A stretch of DNA of 64,000 nucleotides from Thermohalobaculum sp038534135 (GTDB taxonomy: Bacteria > Pseudomonadota > Alphaproteobacteria > Rhodobacterales > Rhodobacteraceae). The stretch is taken from positions 41,307-105,306 of the forward strand of contig JBCAXJ010000009.1 in assembly GCA_038534135.1 (NCBI GenBank), in the 5' to 3' direction. Below, in pieces: positions 8,353 through 17,951 of this stretch (position 1 is its first letter; every line of letters starts with the position of its first letter). The notes under the pieces were generated by a model. The model ran no database searches and was not told the DNA's origin. It was given only the letters and a program-made list of their open reading frames with translations. The position numbers were made by a program, and so were the translations under genes.

Positions 8353-9327
8353 GAGCTTGAGCAACACCTTCCCCGAATGCTTGCCGCCCTCCATCAGGTC
8401 GTGTGCCGCAACGACGTCGTCGAACCCGAAGACATGCTGCGTGACAGTCTGGAGTTTGCCCGCCGAGAACAGCGGCCAGACCCGGTCCCTCAGGTCGGCG
8501 GCGACGCCTGCCTTGAACTCGGGTGGCCGTGGGCGCAGCGCGGCGCCGGTCAGGCTGACGCGTTTCACGAGAAACGGGATCAGGCTGATTTCGGCCTTGT
8601 GGCCCTGATCGAAGGCAAGCTGGATGATGCGCGTATCCATCTTGGTGCATTTCAGGTTCCGCGCGGTGTAGTCACCGCCCATAAAGTCGACGATGATGTC
8701 GGCACCCCCGGCCTCGGCCAAGACATCGACGAAATCGAGCTCGCGGTAGTTGATCACCTGATCGGCACCCATGCGAGCCGCCATCGCACGGCTGGCGTCT
8801 GATCCGGCGGTCGTGAACACGCGCTGGCCAAAGGCTTTGCCGAGTTGCACGGCGGTCGACCCGATGCCGCCGCCACCGCCATGCACCAGCATCGTGCCGC
8901 CCTCGGGCACATCGTGGCCGAACCAGACATTGGACCAGACTGTGAAGAAGGTCTCGCACAGCCCGGCCGCATCAATCAGGTCAACCCCGTCCGGGATCGG
9001 TAAACACTGGCCTGCGGGCACCGAGACGTATTCCGCGTAGCCGCCTCCATTGGTGAGCGCGCAGACCGGGTCGCCGACCGCAAACCCTGAGCCGCCAGTG
9101 CCAAGCTCTGCCACATGGCCGGATACCTCGAGCCCCATCAGGTCCGACGCGCCCGGGGGCGGTGGGTAGTTGCCCCTGCGTTGTTTCAGGTCCGGGCCGT
9201 TGACGCCCGCAGCCGCGACCTTGATCAGAATCTCTCCGGGTTTGGCACTGGGCGCAGGGCGCGTCCGTACGGCCATGACATCCGGCGCGCCGCCAGCACC
9301 GTGTTCAATCACCCGCATGTCGGTCAT
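8350..9327 (-). CDS. NAD(P)H:quinone oxidoreductase (MDR superfamily)
   Basis: A 325-residue zinc-independent medium-chain reductase of the PIG3/quinone-oxidoreductase type. The N-terminal GroES-like domain contains VAAAGVNGPDLKQRRGNYPPPPG, the family signature. The NAD(P)-binding motif is VHGGGGGIGSTAVQLGKAFG at about residues 148-167. No structural zinc cysteines are seen. It reduces quinones or enones with NADPH. It is followed upstream after 12 bases by an alpha/beta hydrolase gene, so both may form one unit. The stop codon lies inside the adjacent repeat element. Confidence 0.9.
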   Translation of the reverse strand: MTDMRVIEHGAGGAPDVMAVRTRPAPSAKPGEILIKVAAAGVNGPDLKQRRGNYPPPPGASDLMGLEVSGHVAELGTGGSGFAVGDPVCALTNGGGYAEYVSVPAGQCLPIPDGVDLIDAAGLCETFFTVWSNVWFGHDVPEGGTMLVHGGGGGIGSTAVQLGKAFGQRVFTTAGSDASRAMAARMGADQVINYRELDFVDVLAEAGGADIIVDFMGGDYTARNLKCTKMDTRIIQLAFDQGHKAEISLIPFLVKRVSLTGAALRPRPPEFKAGVAADLRDRVWPLFSAGKLQTVTQHVFGFDDVVAAHDLMEGGKHSGKVLLKL

Positions 9328-9339
9328 CCGTGTCTCCTG

Positions 9340-10155
9340 TCAGGTCGCTTCGATCTTTGCGCCGAAGCGTTTCAGGCTTTCAGTCAGGCGTTCGGGTCGC
9401 TCCAACGGGATCAGGTGCCCGCAATCGTCCCAGTCCTCGCGCTCGCAATCGGGCATCGCCGCGCACCATTTGTCGACAATGTCGGTGTCCAGAAACACCC
9501 GGTCGCAATGGCCGGTGATGTTGAGCACCGGCAGGGTCAGCGAATCCCATTGAAACGCCCAGTCGGCCTGGTTCGAGTGGCTCATCAGGTTGAAATGCGG
9601 GTGTTCGTCGGTCAGCGGGGCAAGCTTGAACGGCAGCATGTTCGGCTTCATCTTCTCGAGGAATTCGGGGTTCACCAGCATCGGGAAGGTCGCGGCCATC
9701 ATGACACCGACGCCGGTTTTGCCCGCAAACATGCCAAGCACGTCATTGACCCAGGCAATGCGCGGCCCGATTTCCCGGATCGTGTTGAGGAACACCAATC
9801 CGGCGGCGTCCACCCCGTCGCGGATCGCCTGAGCCGCGAAGAGCCCGCCGATGGACAGGCCGACCAAGATGGGTTTGCTCGGGGCGAGATCCTGGCACAG
9901 CCGGACCGCGTCCTCGACGATCAATTTTGGCGTGAGTGCCGTGCCAGGCTCGTAGGTCGAGTGGTCCTGGCCCCGAAAATTATAGCTGAGCGTGCCGAAG
10001 CCTGCGGCGCGCAGTCCGTCGCACACCGTGTTCTCCCAGTGGTCGGTCGTGCCTGTCAGTGCGTTGACGAAGACGAATGTCGGTGCGTCGTCCCGCGCTG
10101 GCGGCGTGTGCAGATAATAGAGGCTATTGGCATCGTCGAGCGCAAGCTGTGCCAT
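9340..10155 (-). CDS. Alpha/beta hydrolase
   Basis: A 271-residue hydrolase. The nucleophile elbow is GLSIGG with Ser101, the acid is probably in GHCDRVFLDTD and the His in CGHLIPLERPE near residue 250. The oxyanion region is FVNALTGTTDHWE. Similar to the beta-ketoadipate enol-lactone hydrolase-like group, but no pathway neighbours support that, so substrate is open. It lies between trpA and the quinone oxidoreductase on the same strand. Confidence 0.85.
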   Translation of the reverse strand: MAQLALDDANSLYYLHTPPARDDAPTFVFVNALTGTTDHWENTVCDGLRAAGFGTLSYNFRGQDHSTYEPGTALTPKLIVEDAVRLCQDLAPSKPILVGLSIGGLFAAQAIRDGVDAAGLVFLNTIREIGPRIAWVNDVLGMFAGKTGVGVMMAATFPMLVNPEFLEKMKPNMLPFKLAPLTDEHPHFNLMSHSNQADWAFQWDSLTLPVLNITGHCDRVFLDTDIVDKWCAAMPDCEREDWDDCGHLIPLERPERLTESLKRFGAKIEAT

Positions 10156-10184
10156 GGCAACGTTCCTTCGTCCGGCGGTTTGGA

Positions 10185-10982
10185 TCAGGCGCGCGCGCTG
10201 TGGGCTCCGTCGGAGAGCGCGCGGACGAAATCCAGCACATCCGCCGGCGCTTTGCCATCGCCGATCTGATCGACGATGGCGGAGCCAACGACGACGCCAT
10301 CCGCGATGCGTGCGATTTCGGCGGCACGTTCGGGGGTCTTGACGCCGAAACCCACGCAGACTGGCAGGTTCGAGGCGGCCTTGATGCGCGCAACCTCGGG
10401 CCCGACGTCGGCGGCCTGGGCCTCGGCCGCGCCGGTGATCCCGGTGATCGAGACATAGTAGACGAAGCCCGAGGTGTTCTGCAGCACGGCGGGCAGGCGC
10501 CGGTCATCGGTGGTCGGCGTTGCGAGCCGGATGAAGTGCAGACCCGCAGCGACGGTCGGAAGGCAAAGCTCGTCATCTTCCTCGGGTGGCAGGTCGACCA
10601 CGATCAGCCCGTCGATCCCGGCATCTTTCGCGGCGGCCAGAAACGCATCCACGCCCATCGAGTAGATCGGGTTGTAATAGCCCATCAGGATGATCGGCGT
10701 CGTGTCGTCGCCGGTGCGGAACTGGCGTGCCATATCCAGCGTCTGGATCAGCGTCATCCCATCTTCCAGCGCACGTTGCCCGGCAAGCTGGATCGACGGT
10801 CCATCTGCCATCGGATCGGTGAAGGGCAAGCCAAGCTCGATCACGTCGACGCCGGCTGCTGGCAGGCCCTTCATGATCTCGAGCGCTGTGTCGAAGTTCG
10901 GATCCCCACCCATGATGTAGGAGACGAACGCGGCCTTGTTGTTGGCTTTCAGGCGTTCGAACGTATTGTCGATCCGTGACAT
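10185..10982 (-). CDS. trpA: Tryptophan synthase alpha subunit
   Basis: A 265-residue TrpA, the usual length. The catalytic region is VIELGLPFTDPMADGPSIQ (residues about 47-65), containing the conserved Glu and Asp; the loop GVKTPERAAEIARIADGVVVGSAIV completes the phosphate site. It cleaves indole-3-glycerol phosphate to indole and glyceraldehyde-3-phosphate and channels indole to TrpB. In this window trpB lies upstream on the same strand but a DUF2158 gene separates them. Confidence 0.97.
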   Translation of the reverse strand: MSRIDNTFERLKANNKAAFVSYIMGGDPNFDTALEIMKGLPAAGVDVIELGLPFTDPMADGPSIQLAGQRALEDGMTLIQTLDMARQFRTGDDTTPIILMGYYNPIYSMGVDAFLAAAKDAGIDGLIVVDLPPEEDDELCLPTVAAGLHFIRLATPTTDDRRLPAVLQNTSGFVYYVSITGITGAAEAQAADVGPEVARIKAASNLPVCVGFGVKTPERAAEIARIADGVVVGSAIVDQIGDGKAPADVLDFVRALSDGAHSARA

Positions 10983-11027
10983 CGGTCCCCCTTGGCAGCG
11001 GGTGGAGGATCAACTCCACCCCACGCG

Positions 11028-11450
11028 TCAGTCGTCTTTGCGGTAGAATTTCTTGTCGCGCGGTTTGCCGTCCCAGCCGGTCTTGCGCGGCGGACGATCG
11101 TCACCGTCGCGGTCGCGCCCGCCACCATGACCGCCGCGGTCGCGATCTCCGCCATAGCGCTTGCCGCCACCGTCGCGGTCGCCGCCATAGGGCTTGCCGC
11201 CGCCATGTCCGCCCCGGTCTCCGCGGTCTGCACGGTCGCCGCCGCGATGCCCGCCCCGGTCGCCACCGCGTGCGCCGCTGTCCTCGCGATGTTCCCATTT
11301 GTTCAGGAGAACCTCGGCGAACTGGTCGCGCCCGATGATGCCTTCATTGCACCACACCGTCGAAATCGTCTCGCCATCCAGCGCTTCGACGCACATCCGC
11401 ATCGATCCGGATTTCAGGACCACGAGATCCCCGATGTTAAACTTGCTCAC
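11028..11450 (-). CDS. DUF2158 (YodC-like) protein with RG-rich disordered tail
   Basis: A 140-residue protein. Residues 1-55 form a DUF2158-type small beta domain (FNIGDLVVLKSGSMRMCVE, then ISTVWCNEGIIGRDQFAEVLL). Residues 56-125 are a low-complexity tail of repeats such as GGDRGGH, GDRGGHGGGK and YGGDRD, rich in Gly, Arg and Asp, ending in basic KFYRKDD. RG/RGG tails commonly contact RNA or drive condensates in other proteins; that role here is inference. The gene sits between trpB (24 bases away) and trpA (45 bases), so it should be co-expressed with tryptophan synthase. Confidence 0.8.
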   Translation of the reverse strand: MSKFNIGDLVVLKSGSMRMCVEALDGETISTVWCNEGIIGRDQFAEVLLNKWEHREDSGARGGDRGGHRGGDRADRGDRGGHGGGKPYGGDRDGGGKRYGGDRDRGGHGGGRDRDGDDRPPRKTGWDGKPRDKKFYRKDD

Positions 11451-11474
11451 TGTAATTCCTAACGTGCTGGCCGT

Positions 11475-12695
<1,221 letters not shown>

Positions 12696-12750
12696 GGCGT
12701 CTCTCCTGCGCGTACGGCGGCTTACATAGCGCCGCATCCGCGCGGCGTCA

Positions 12751-13191
12751 TCATAGATTCATCTTCATTCCATGATGTGACGCGGTGAAGCCTAGGCGTT
12801 CGTAGAAGCGGTGGGCATCGGCGCGGCTGCGATCGGTGGTGAGCTGGATCAGCGCGCAGCCGTCCTGGCGCGCACGGTCGATCGCCGCCTGCATGATCTG
12901 TTCGCCGAGGCGCTTGCCGCGATGGTTGGCTGATACCCGGACGCCCTCGATCTGGGCACGGCTGGCGCCAGAGCGCGAAAGCCCGTGAATCACGGTGTAT
13001 TGCAGGCAGGCGAGCAGGTCGGTGCCGTCTTCGATCACCAGATAGACATTTCCGGGTTGGGACTGCATCCGGTCGAACGCCTGCTCGTAGCGTGTCATGT
13101 CCGCGCTTTCGCGGCCCCGTCCCAGCCCGTCATCGGCCAGCAGGGCGGCGATCGCGGGGAGATCGGCGCGGGTTGCCTCGCGAATGATCAC
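12751..13191 (-). CDS. GNAT-family N-acetyltransferase
   Basis: A 146-residue acetyltransferase. Start is a GTG at 13191 with GGAGG five bases upstream, giving the N-terminus (M)IIREATRADLPAIAAL, typical of GNAT proteins. Motif A is EGVRVSANHRGKRLGEQIM and the end is DAHRFYERLGFTASHHGMK. The target amine is unknown. The start overlaps the stop of the cbiB gene by four bases (GTGA), so translation is coupled to it. Confidence 0.85.
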   Translation of the reverse strand: MIIREATRADLPAIAALLADDGLGRGRESADMTRYEQAFDRMQSQPGNVYLVIEDGTDLLACLQYTVIHGLSRSGASRAQIEGVRVSANHRGKRLGEQIMQAAIDRARQDGCALIQLTTDRSRADAHRFYERLGFTASHHGMKMNL

Positions 13192-14105
13192 AGGGGCCTC
13201 CAGAACAGGGCGGTGTAGGCAATGGCGAGGCCGAGCATCAGGGACCATGCCCGCCAAAGGATGCTGATCGCGCGGTCGATGTCGTCGGCAGTGGTCTCGC
13301 GGCGTCCTTCGGCATACATGTACGGGTCGTCGACGATCTGATCGCCGTATTGCCGTGGTCCGGCGAGGGCGACGCCGAGCAGCGCGGCCATCGCACTTTC
13401 CGGCCATCCGGCATTGGGCGAGCGGTGGCCCGGCGCGTCGCGGAACATGACTGGCACGGCCGCCTTGTTTCCGCTGACGACGGCAAACAGAAAGCCGGTC
13501 AGCCGTGCCGGGATGATGTTGAGCAGATCGTCCAGCCGGGCCGAGGCCCAGCCGAATTCCAGGTACCGGTCGTTGCGATGTCCGATCATCGAATCGGCGG
13601 TGTTGACGATCTTGTAAGCGGCGATGCCAGGCAGCCCTGCGACGGCGAACCAGAAGATCGGCGCAACGACGCCGTCCGAGAAATTCTCTGCCGCTGATTC
13701 GATGGCTGCACGCGCAACTCCGGCCTCGTCCAGGCTTTCGGGATCGCGACCAACGATCATTGAGACCGCGCGGCGGCCGTCGGCGAGCGATTGGCGCAGT
13801 CCGTTGGCGACGGCTTTCACGTGATCAACCAGGGACGTGTGGGCGATCAGGATCGCCGCGATCAGGATCTCGAGCACCCAGCCATACATCCAAAGCGAAA
13901 CCGCGATCGGCACCGCCAGTCCAATCGCCAGAAGCAAGAGCAACGCCAGCATGCCCTTGAGACGCCTGTGATTTCCATGATTGAGGTGACGCTCGAACCA
14001 TGTCAGAAGATCGCCGATCACGACGACCGGATGGCGCAGGCCGAACCGGAGGTTATCGTCCTCCCCAAAGGCTGCGTCCAGGATCATTGCCAAAATAAGT
14101 GTCAA
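13188..14105 (-). CDS. cbiB: Adenosylcobinamide-phosphate synthase
   Basis: About 305 residues, integral membrane, CobD/CbiB family. It joins aminopropanol (phosphate) to adenosylcobyric acid during cobalamin assembly. Signatures: ILDAAFGEDD at the start, ARAAIESAAENFSDGVVAP near residue 130, YKIVNTADSMIGHRND and SPNAGWPESAMAALLG. Start uncertain: the frame opens with TTG at 14105 without a good ribosome site; an ATG at 14087 is the first standard start. No cobalamin riboswitch is visible upstream and no other cob genes are in the window. Confidence 0.9.
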   Translation of the reverse strand: MTLILAMILDAAFGEDDNLRFGLRHPVVVIGDLLTWFERHLNHGNHRRLKGMLALLLLLAIGLAVPIAVSLWMYGWVLEILIAAILIAHTSLVDHVKAVANGLRQSLADGRRAVSMIVGRDPESLDEAGVARAAIESAAENFSDGVVAPIFWFAVAGLPGIAAYKIVNTADSMIGHRNDRYLEFGWASARLDDLLNIIPARLTGFLFAVVSGNKAAVPVMFRDAPGHRSPNAGWPESAMAALLGVALAGPRQYGDQIVDDPYMYAEGRRETTADDIDRAISILWRAWSLMLGLAIAYTALFWRPL

Positions 14106-14246
14106 AACAACATTTATCCGCAGTTGGGCCGTTGAAATTGTAGATCTGTAACCAATGTCACATAAGCAAATGCAGAGCAGCTACATTGTTCCTGTGAGTG
14201 TCCGTGATATCTTCGCGGCGTGGGACACGAGGTCGGACGGGGTTTG

Positions 14247-15104
14247 ATGGTGACCAGCACCATGCAAAAATTGGGCGCGCTGTGCGTCGTGGCGCTGCTG
14301 GGCGGAGCGCCTGCGCTTGCGGGCGAGCGGCTTGGTACATGGTCAACGCCGCTGCAATCCGCTGGAGCCGATGCGCACGCATCATGGCTTCAGACACCGA
14401 CGGCAACCGCGGAACAGGACGAGAGTTTTGTGATCGCGACGCGGCAGAACCGGCTCAAGACCCGCAAGCGAATCAGCGATCCATCGATCCCGCGCGCTGG
14501 CGGCGCACGGCGGTACACGAAAACAGCCTTCCGGTGGTTTTGGAACGAGGTGTCGCCGTCGCGGGCGGCGGCGAGTGCGCAGCGCTGGGAATCGGTCCTG
14601 AAAGTGATCGCCAACGGTCGGCGCAAGGGCAAGGCGGTGTTCGGGTCACGCTCGACCGCGCAACGCATCCTGCAGAACTACCGGCAATATCTCGAGAAGG
14701 AATCGAAGCGGCGGAATGTGTCCGTCCCGTTCCTGATCGCTGTGATTGCCGTCGAATCGAACGGCAATGCGAAGGCGCGCAGCCCGGTCGGTGCACAGGG
14801 GCTGATGCAACTGATGCCTTTCACGGCGGCACGGTTCGGTGTCAGCAATTCCTACGCGCCGTCGCAGAACATTCGCGGTGGTACGACCTATCTGGACTGG
14901 CTGCTCAAGCGCTTCCGCAATGATGCCGTTCTGGCATTGGCCGGATACAACGCGGGCGAGGGCGCGGTCGACAAGCATCGCGGCGTGCCTCCCTACAAGG
15001 AAACGCGTGACTATGTTGCAAAGGTCGCCGGAGCGTTCGCGGCTGCCCGGTCACTGTGCAAGAAACCGCCGAGTTCGCCGCGCGAGCCTTGCGAGCTGCG
15101 CTGA
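14247..15104 (+). CDS. Lytic transglycosylase, SLT domain
   Basis: A 285-residue exported muramidase. Residues 1-25 form a signal peptide ending in APALA. The SLT catalytic domain spans about 155-265: FLIAVIAVESNGNAKARSPVGAQGLMQL, with the catalytic Glu in AVESNG, then AGYNAGEGAVDKHRGVPPYKET. It cleaves peptidoglycan between MurNAc and GlcNAc, producing 1,6-anhydro ends. ATG at 14247 follows GACGGGG; a GTG at 14220 would add nine residues and disturb the signal peptide. Divergent from cbiB. Confidence 0.88.
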   Translation: MVTSTMQKLGALCVVALLGGAPALAGERLGTWSTPLQSAGADAHASWLQTPTATAEQDESFVIATRQNRLKTRKRISDPSIPRAGGARRYTKTAFRWFWNEVSPSRAAASAQRWESVLKVIANGRRKGKAVFGSRSTAQRILQNYRQYLEKESKRRNVSVPFLIAVIAVESNGNAKARSPVGAQGLMQLMPFTAARFGVSNSYAPSQNIRGGTTYLDWLLKRFRNDAVLALAGYNAGEGAVDKHRGVPPYKETRDYVAKVAGAFAAARSLCKKPPSSPREPCELR

Positions 15105-15183
15105 CCGCAAGCATCTCATCCACGTTTGACGCCGTCCACCGACTGTCCCATGTCTGGCGAAACCGGACTGGGAGGGTTCAACG

Positions 15184-15957
15184 ATGTTCGATCTGGGATT
15201 GACGGGAAAGGTCGCGCTGATCACTGGCGGTAGTGATGGCCTTGGCCGCGCAACGGCGCACCGCCTTGCACAGGAAGGTGCCCAGGTCGCCATCTGTGCC
15301 CGGCGGCAGGATCATCTTGAGCGGACAGCGCAAGAGATCGCGTCGGAAACAGGTGGCGAGGTTCTGCCGATCGCCGCCGACGTGACGAACCCGGAAGACT
15401 GCGACCGGATGATTGCGGCCACGGTCGAACGCTTCGGCGGGCTCGATATTCTCGTGAACAATGCCGGAGCATCGGCGGCCCATGCGTTGATGGATGTCAG
15501 CGACGAGGATTGGCAAACCGATTTCGATCTCAAGGTCATGGCGTCGGTGCGTCTCTGCCGGGCTGCGATCCCCTTGATGCGGGCGCGTGGCGGCGGATCG
15601 ATCGTCCAGGCATCGATCGGCGGCGGCAAGGCACCCAAGGCACGCCAATTGCCAACGTCGTTGACGCGTGCGGCGGGTCTGAACCTCACCAAGTCGCTGG
15701 CGCAGGAACTCGCGCCCGACAACATTCGCGTCAATGCGATCTGCATCGGTCTGCTGAAATCGGCGCAATGGGACCGCCGCGCCGGCAACGCGCCCGTCGC
15801 CGAGTTGTACGACAAGATGGCCGAGGGGATTCCGCTGGGCCGCGTCGGCGAGGCCGAGGATTATGCCGACGCCGTCGCGTTCCTGTGTTCGGCCCGCGCG
15901 ACCTACATCACCGGCACGGCGATCAATGTCGACGGCGGGCTGTGCCCCGTTCTTTGA
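15184..15957 (+). CDS. SDR-family protein with altered catalytic residues
   Basis: A 257-residue short-chain dehydrogenase/reductase. The cofactor motif is TGGSDGLG (residues 14-21) and NNAG is at 92-95. Ser144 is in the usual place, but the YxxxK element is missing: the aligned segment LPTSLTRAAGLNLTKSLA has Thr158 and Arg162 where Tyr and Lys are expected, and the Asn of the tetrad appears as Asp115. The C-terminus ITGTAINVDGGL is normal. It may bind NAD(P)(H) without standard oxidoreductase chemistry, or use other residues. The gene converges on the LarA-like gene, 9 bases away. Confidence 0.8.
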   Translation: MFDLGLTGKVALITGGSDGLGRATAHRLAQEGAQVAICARRQDHLERTAQEIASETGGEVLPIAADVTNPEDCDRMIAATVERFGGLDILVNNAGASAAHALMDVSDEDWQTDFDLKVMASVRLCRAAIPLMRARGGGSIVQASIGGGKAPKARQLPTSLTRAAGLNLTKSLAQELAPDNIRVNAICIGLLKSAQWDRRAGNAPVAELYDKMAEGIPLGRVGEAEDYADAVAFLCSARATYITGTAINVDGGLCPVL

Positions 15958-15966
15958 CCGCGCAAG

Positions 15967-17280
15967 CTATCCCGCTGCCATCTGATCGGCGCCGTGGAAG
16001 GGCCCCAACTGGCCGTCCGCGTCGAACGAAATCTCGAACGGCTCTCCGATGATCTCCATCTCCGGATGTGCTGCGACGTCCGCCGCCATGGCCTCGGACA
16101 CCCAGATCTCGCCGAGATCCAGCGTATTCTCGATCCGCACGATCCGCGACGTCGCGCCCTCGAGCATTGGGCAGCCGCGCATGGCAATAAAGAGGGCATC
16201 GCGATCGCTGTTCGCCACCAGGGGCAGCGACGCCCCGCTCGGAACGCCCGCCGTCACAAGGTTCACATAGGTCTTCGTCCAGTCCATCTGGCGGACGAAT
16301 GCCTGAGTGGTCACATCGGCAACACCCAACCCGGTCGCATTGCCGTGCGTGCCCTCGGTCAGGCCCCGGATGACGATCTGCTGGATCTCGGGGCCCGCGA
16401 AATCATTTGATTTCGATGAGTTGCGTCCGGTCACATTCGGATCCATCCCGGCGCCAGAGATGTTCTTGCCGATCTCGTCCACGACCAGCACGTCGATCTG
16501 ATCCAGCAACAGGCGCGGGATCAGGCTTTTCGCCAACTCGAGCAGTTCCGCATCGCGCTCGACGATCTGTTCCGGCGGGATCAGGTTGACCGTGTGGAGC
16601 CGTTCATAGCCGTTCTCGACGATGGCCACGCCGAACAAGACATTGGTCTTGGCCAGAAATGCTTCCGTTATGGGCGGCAAGAGCTCAGGGAACCGAGCCA
16701 TCCCGCGCCGGTGCATCTCGACAGCACCGGTGTGCTTGCCGAGGCCGATCGCGATCATCTTGCAGACGCCGCTTTCCCACTTGCCCCGGAAGCTGGTGTG
16801 CGGCTTCACGCGGTTCAGCGGCACGATGTAGTCGGCCTCGTACGCGTTCTTGTCGCAGTAAACCTTCAAGCCATCGACCACTTCGGCCAGTTCGACAACG
16901 TCCATCGAGGATTTCAGCGGGACGCCCATGTCGTTAGCGCCCATACCGTAGTCTTCGACGATCTTCTGTTGCCCTTCGGCGGTGCCACCGCCGTGGCTGC
17001 CCATCGCCGGAACGATGAAGGGGTTCGCGCCCGCTTTCTTGAGTTCGTCGATCACAGCGACCACAACCGGTTTCTGGCTGCGGATGCCGCGGCTACCGAC
17101 GGTGACGGCGACGCTCTTGCCGGTCAGGTCGATGTGCTTGAATTTCTCGAACTCGGCGGCGACTGCGGCCGCCACATCCTCGACCGTATCACCGTCGAAC
17201 CGCTGGCGTGCGCGCAGGAATTTCGGCAGCGGCATGTCCAGCCCGCCCGGCAGGGGAATCGGAATGATCGAGGGAATCAT
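15967..17280 (-). CDS. LarA-like DUF2088 protein (lactate-racemase superfamily)
   Basis: A 437-residue protein whose ATG overlaps the larB stop (ATGA). It carries the LarA N-terminal fold: VPAMGSHGGG with His96, then VKPHTSFRGKWESGVCKM with His161 and Lys174, and GLGKHTGAVEMH with His183 and His190. The Lys174-His190 spacing of 16 equals that between the NPN-anchoring Lys184 and Ni-ligand His200 in Lactiplantibacillus LarA. The usual D-x-x-R pair is replaced by SRGIR. It probably uses the nickel-pincer nucleotide on a substrate other than lactate. Co-transcribed with larE, larB and larC. Confidence 0.8.
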   Translation of the reverse strand: MIPSIIPIPLPGGLDMPLPKFLRARQRFDGDTVEDVAAAVAAEFEKFKHIDLTGKSVAVTVGSRGIRSQKPVVVAVIDELKKAGANPFIVPAMGSHGGGTAEGQQKIVEDYGMGANDMGVPLKSSMDVVELAEVVDGLKVYCDKNAYEADYIVPLNRVKPHTSFRGKWESGVCKMIAIGLGKHTGAVEMHRRGMARFPELLPPITEAFLAKTNVLFGVAIVENGYERLHTVNLIPPEQIVERDAELLELAKSLIPRLLLDQIDVLVVDEIGKNISGAGMDPNVTGRNSSKSNDFAGPEIQQIVIRGLTEGTHGNATGLGVADVTTQAFVRQMDWTKTYVNLVTAGVPSGASLPLVANSDRDALFIAMRGCPMLEGATSRIVRIENTLDLGEIWVSEAMAADVAAHPEMEIIGEPFEISFDADGQLGPFHGADQMAAG

Positions 17281-17951
17281 GGCATCTCTCCCATTTGTGC
17301 GGGTCCATGTCCGCCCGCATTCAGCATCTTGAGCGCAGCACACGCCGCCCCGAAGCCGTTGTCTATGTTTACTGTTACCACACCGGGCGCGCACGAAGCG
17401 AGGGCCGAGCCCAATGCTGTTTGGCCATTCTGGGCAACGCCGGAGCCAACCGATGTCGGCACGGCAATGACCGGTGCCGCGACGAGACCGGCCAGGACCG
17501 AGAACAGGGCCGCTTCAAAGCCTGCGACGGCGATGATCACGCGCCGGTCCTGCAGGTCCTTGGCGGCATCGATCACGCGCCACAGCCCTGCGACCCCGAC
17601 ATCCTGCCTAGTCGGTGCGCCGACGCCCATGAACTCGAGCGTTCTTTTCGCCTCGCCGACGACCTTGGCGTCCGATGTTCCGGCGCTGACAACGGCCGCA
17701 CCGCAGTCAGTAAGGTTAACAGAACCTCCATACACCCCTGTATGGGAGATGGGATCGTAGTCGAGCAACCCTTTGGGATCGATCTGCGCCTGTGTGCCGG
17801 GATCCAATCGGGTGAACAGCATACGGGTGCCGCGTTCGACTGTCTGGGCTAGGATGCGGGTTATCTGATCGGGGGTTTTCGCCTCGCAATAGACCGCTTC
17901 GGGGACACCTGTCCGCGCGGCGCGGTCCCAGTCGATCAGCAGATCGCTCAC
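17277..17951 (-). CDS. larB: LarB, pyridinium-3,5-biscarboxylic acid mononucleotide synthase
   Basis: A 224-residue LarB. It carboxylates and hydrolyses nicotinic acid adenine dinucleotide in the first step of nickel-pincer nucleotide synthesis. The C-terminal two-thirds is PurE-like: VVSAGTSDAKVVGEAKRTLEFMG, then IAVAGFEAALFSVLAGLVAAPVIAVPTSVG. The N-terminal helper region contains GVPEAVYCEAKTPDQI. The GTG start at 17951 overlaps the larE stop (GTGA). One copy of the ATACA-GGGG-TGTAT palindrome lies inside (17728-17745), encoding HTGVYG. Confidence 0.9.
   Translation of the reverse strand: MSDLLIDWDRAARTGVPEAVYCEAKTPDQITRILAQTVERGTRMLFTRLDPGTQAQIDPKGLLDYDPISHTGVYGGSVNLTDCGAAVVSAGTSDAKVVGEAKRTLEFMGVGAPTRQDVGVAGLWRVIDAAKDLQDRRVIIAVAGFEAALFSVLAGLVAAPVIAVPTSVGSGVAQNGQTALGSALASCAPGVVTVNIDNGFGAACAALKMLNAGGHGPAQMGEMP
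17728..17745. repeat. Palindromic motif, copy 1 (in larB)
   Basis: CCATACA-CCCC-TGTATGG on the + strand is a perfect 7-base inverted repeat around four C. On the coding (-) strand it reads through codons for T-G-V-Y-G. Confidence 0.7.

Noticed and set aside
13188..14246. Cobalamin riboswitch for the cbiB gene
   Set aside because: No B12-box-like sequence or extended structured leader is visible in the spacer upstream of the gene.
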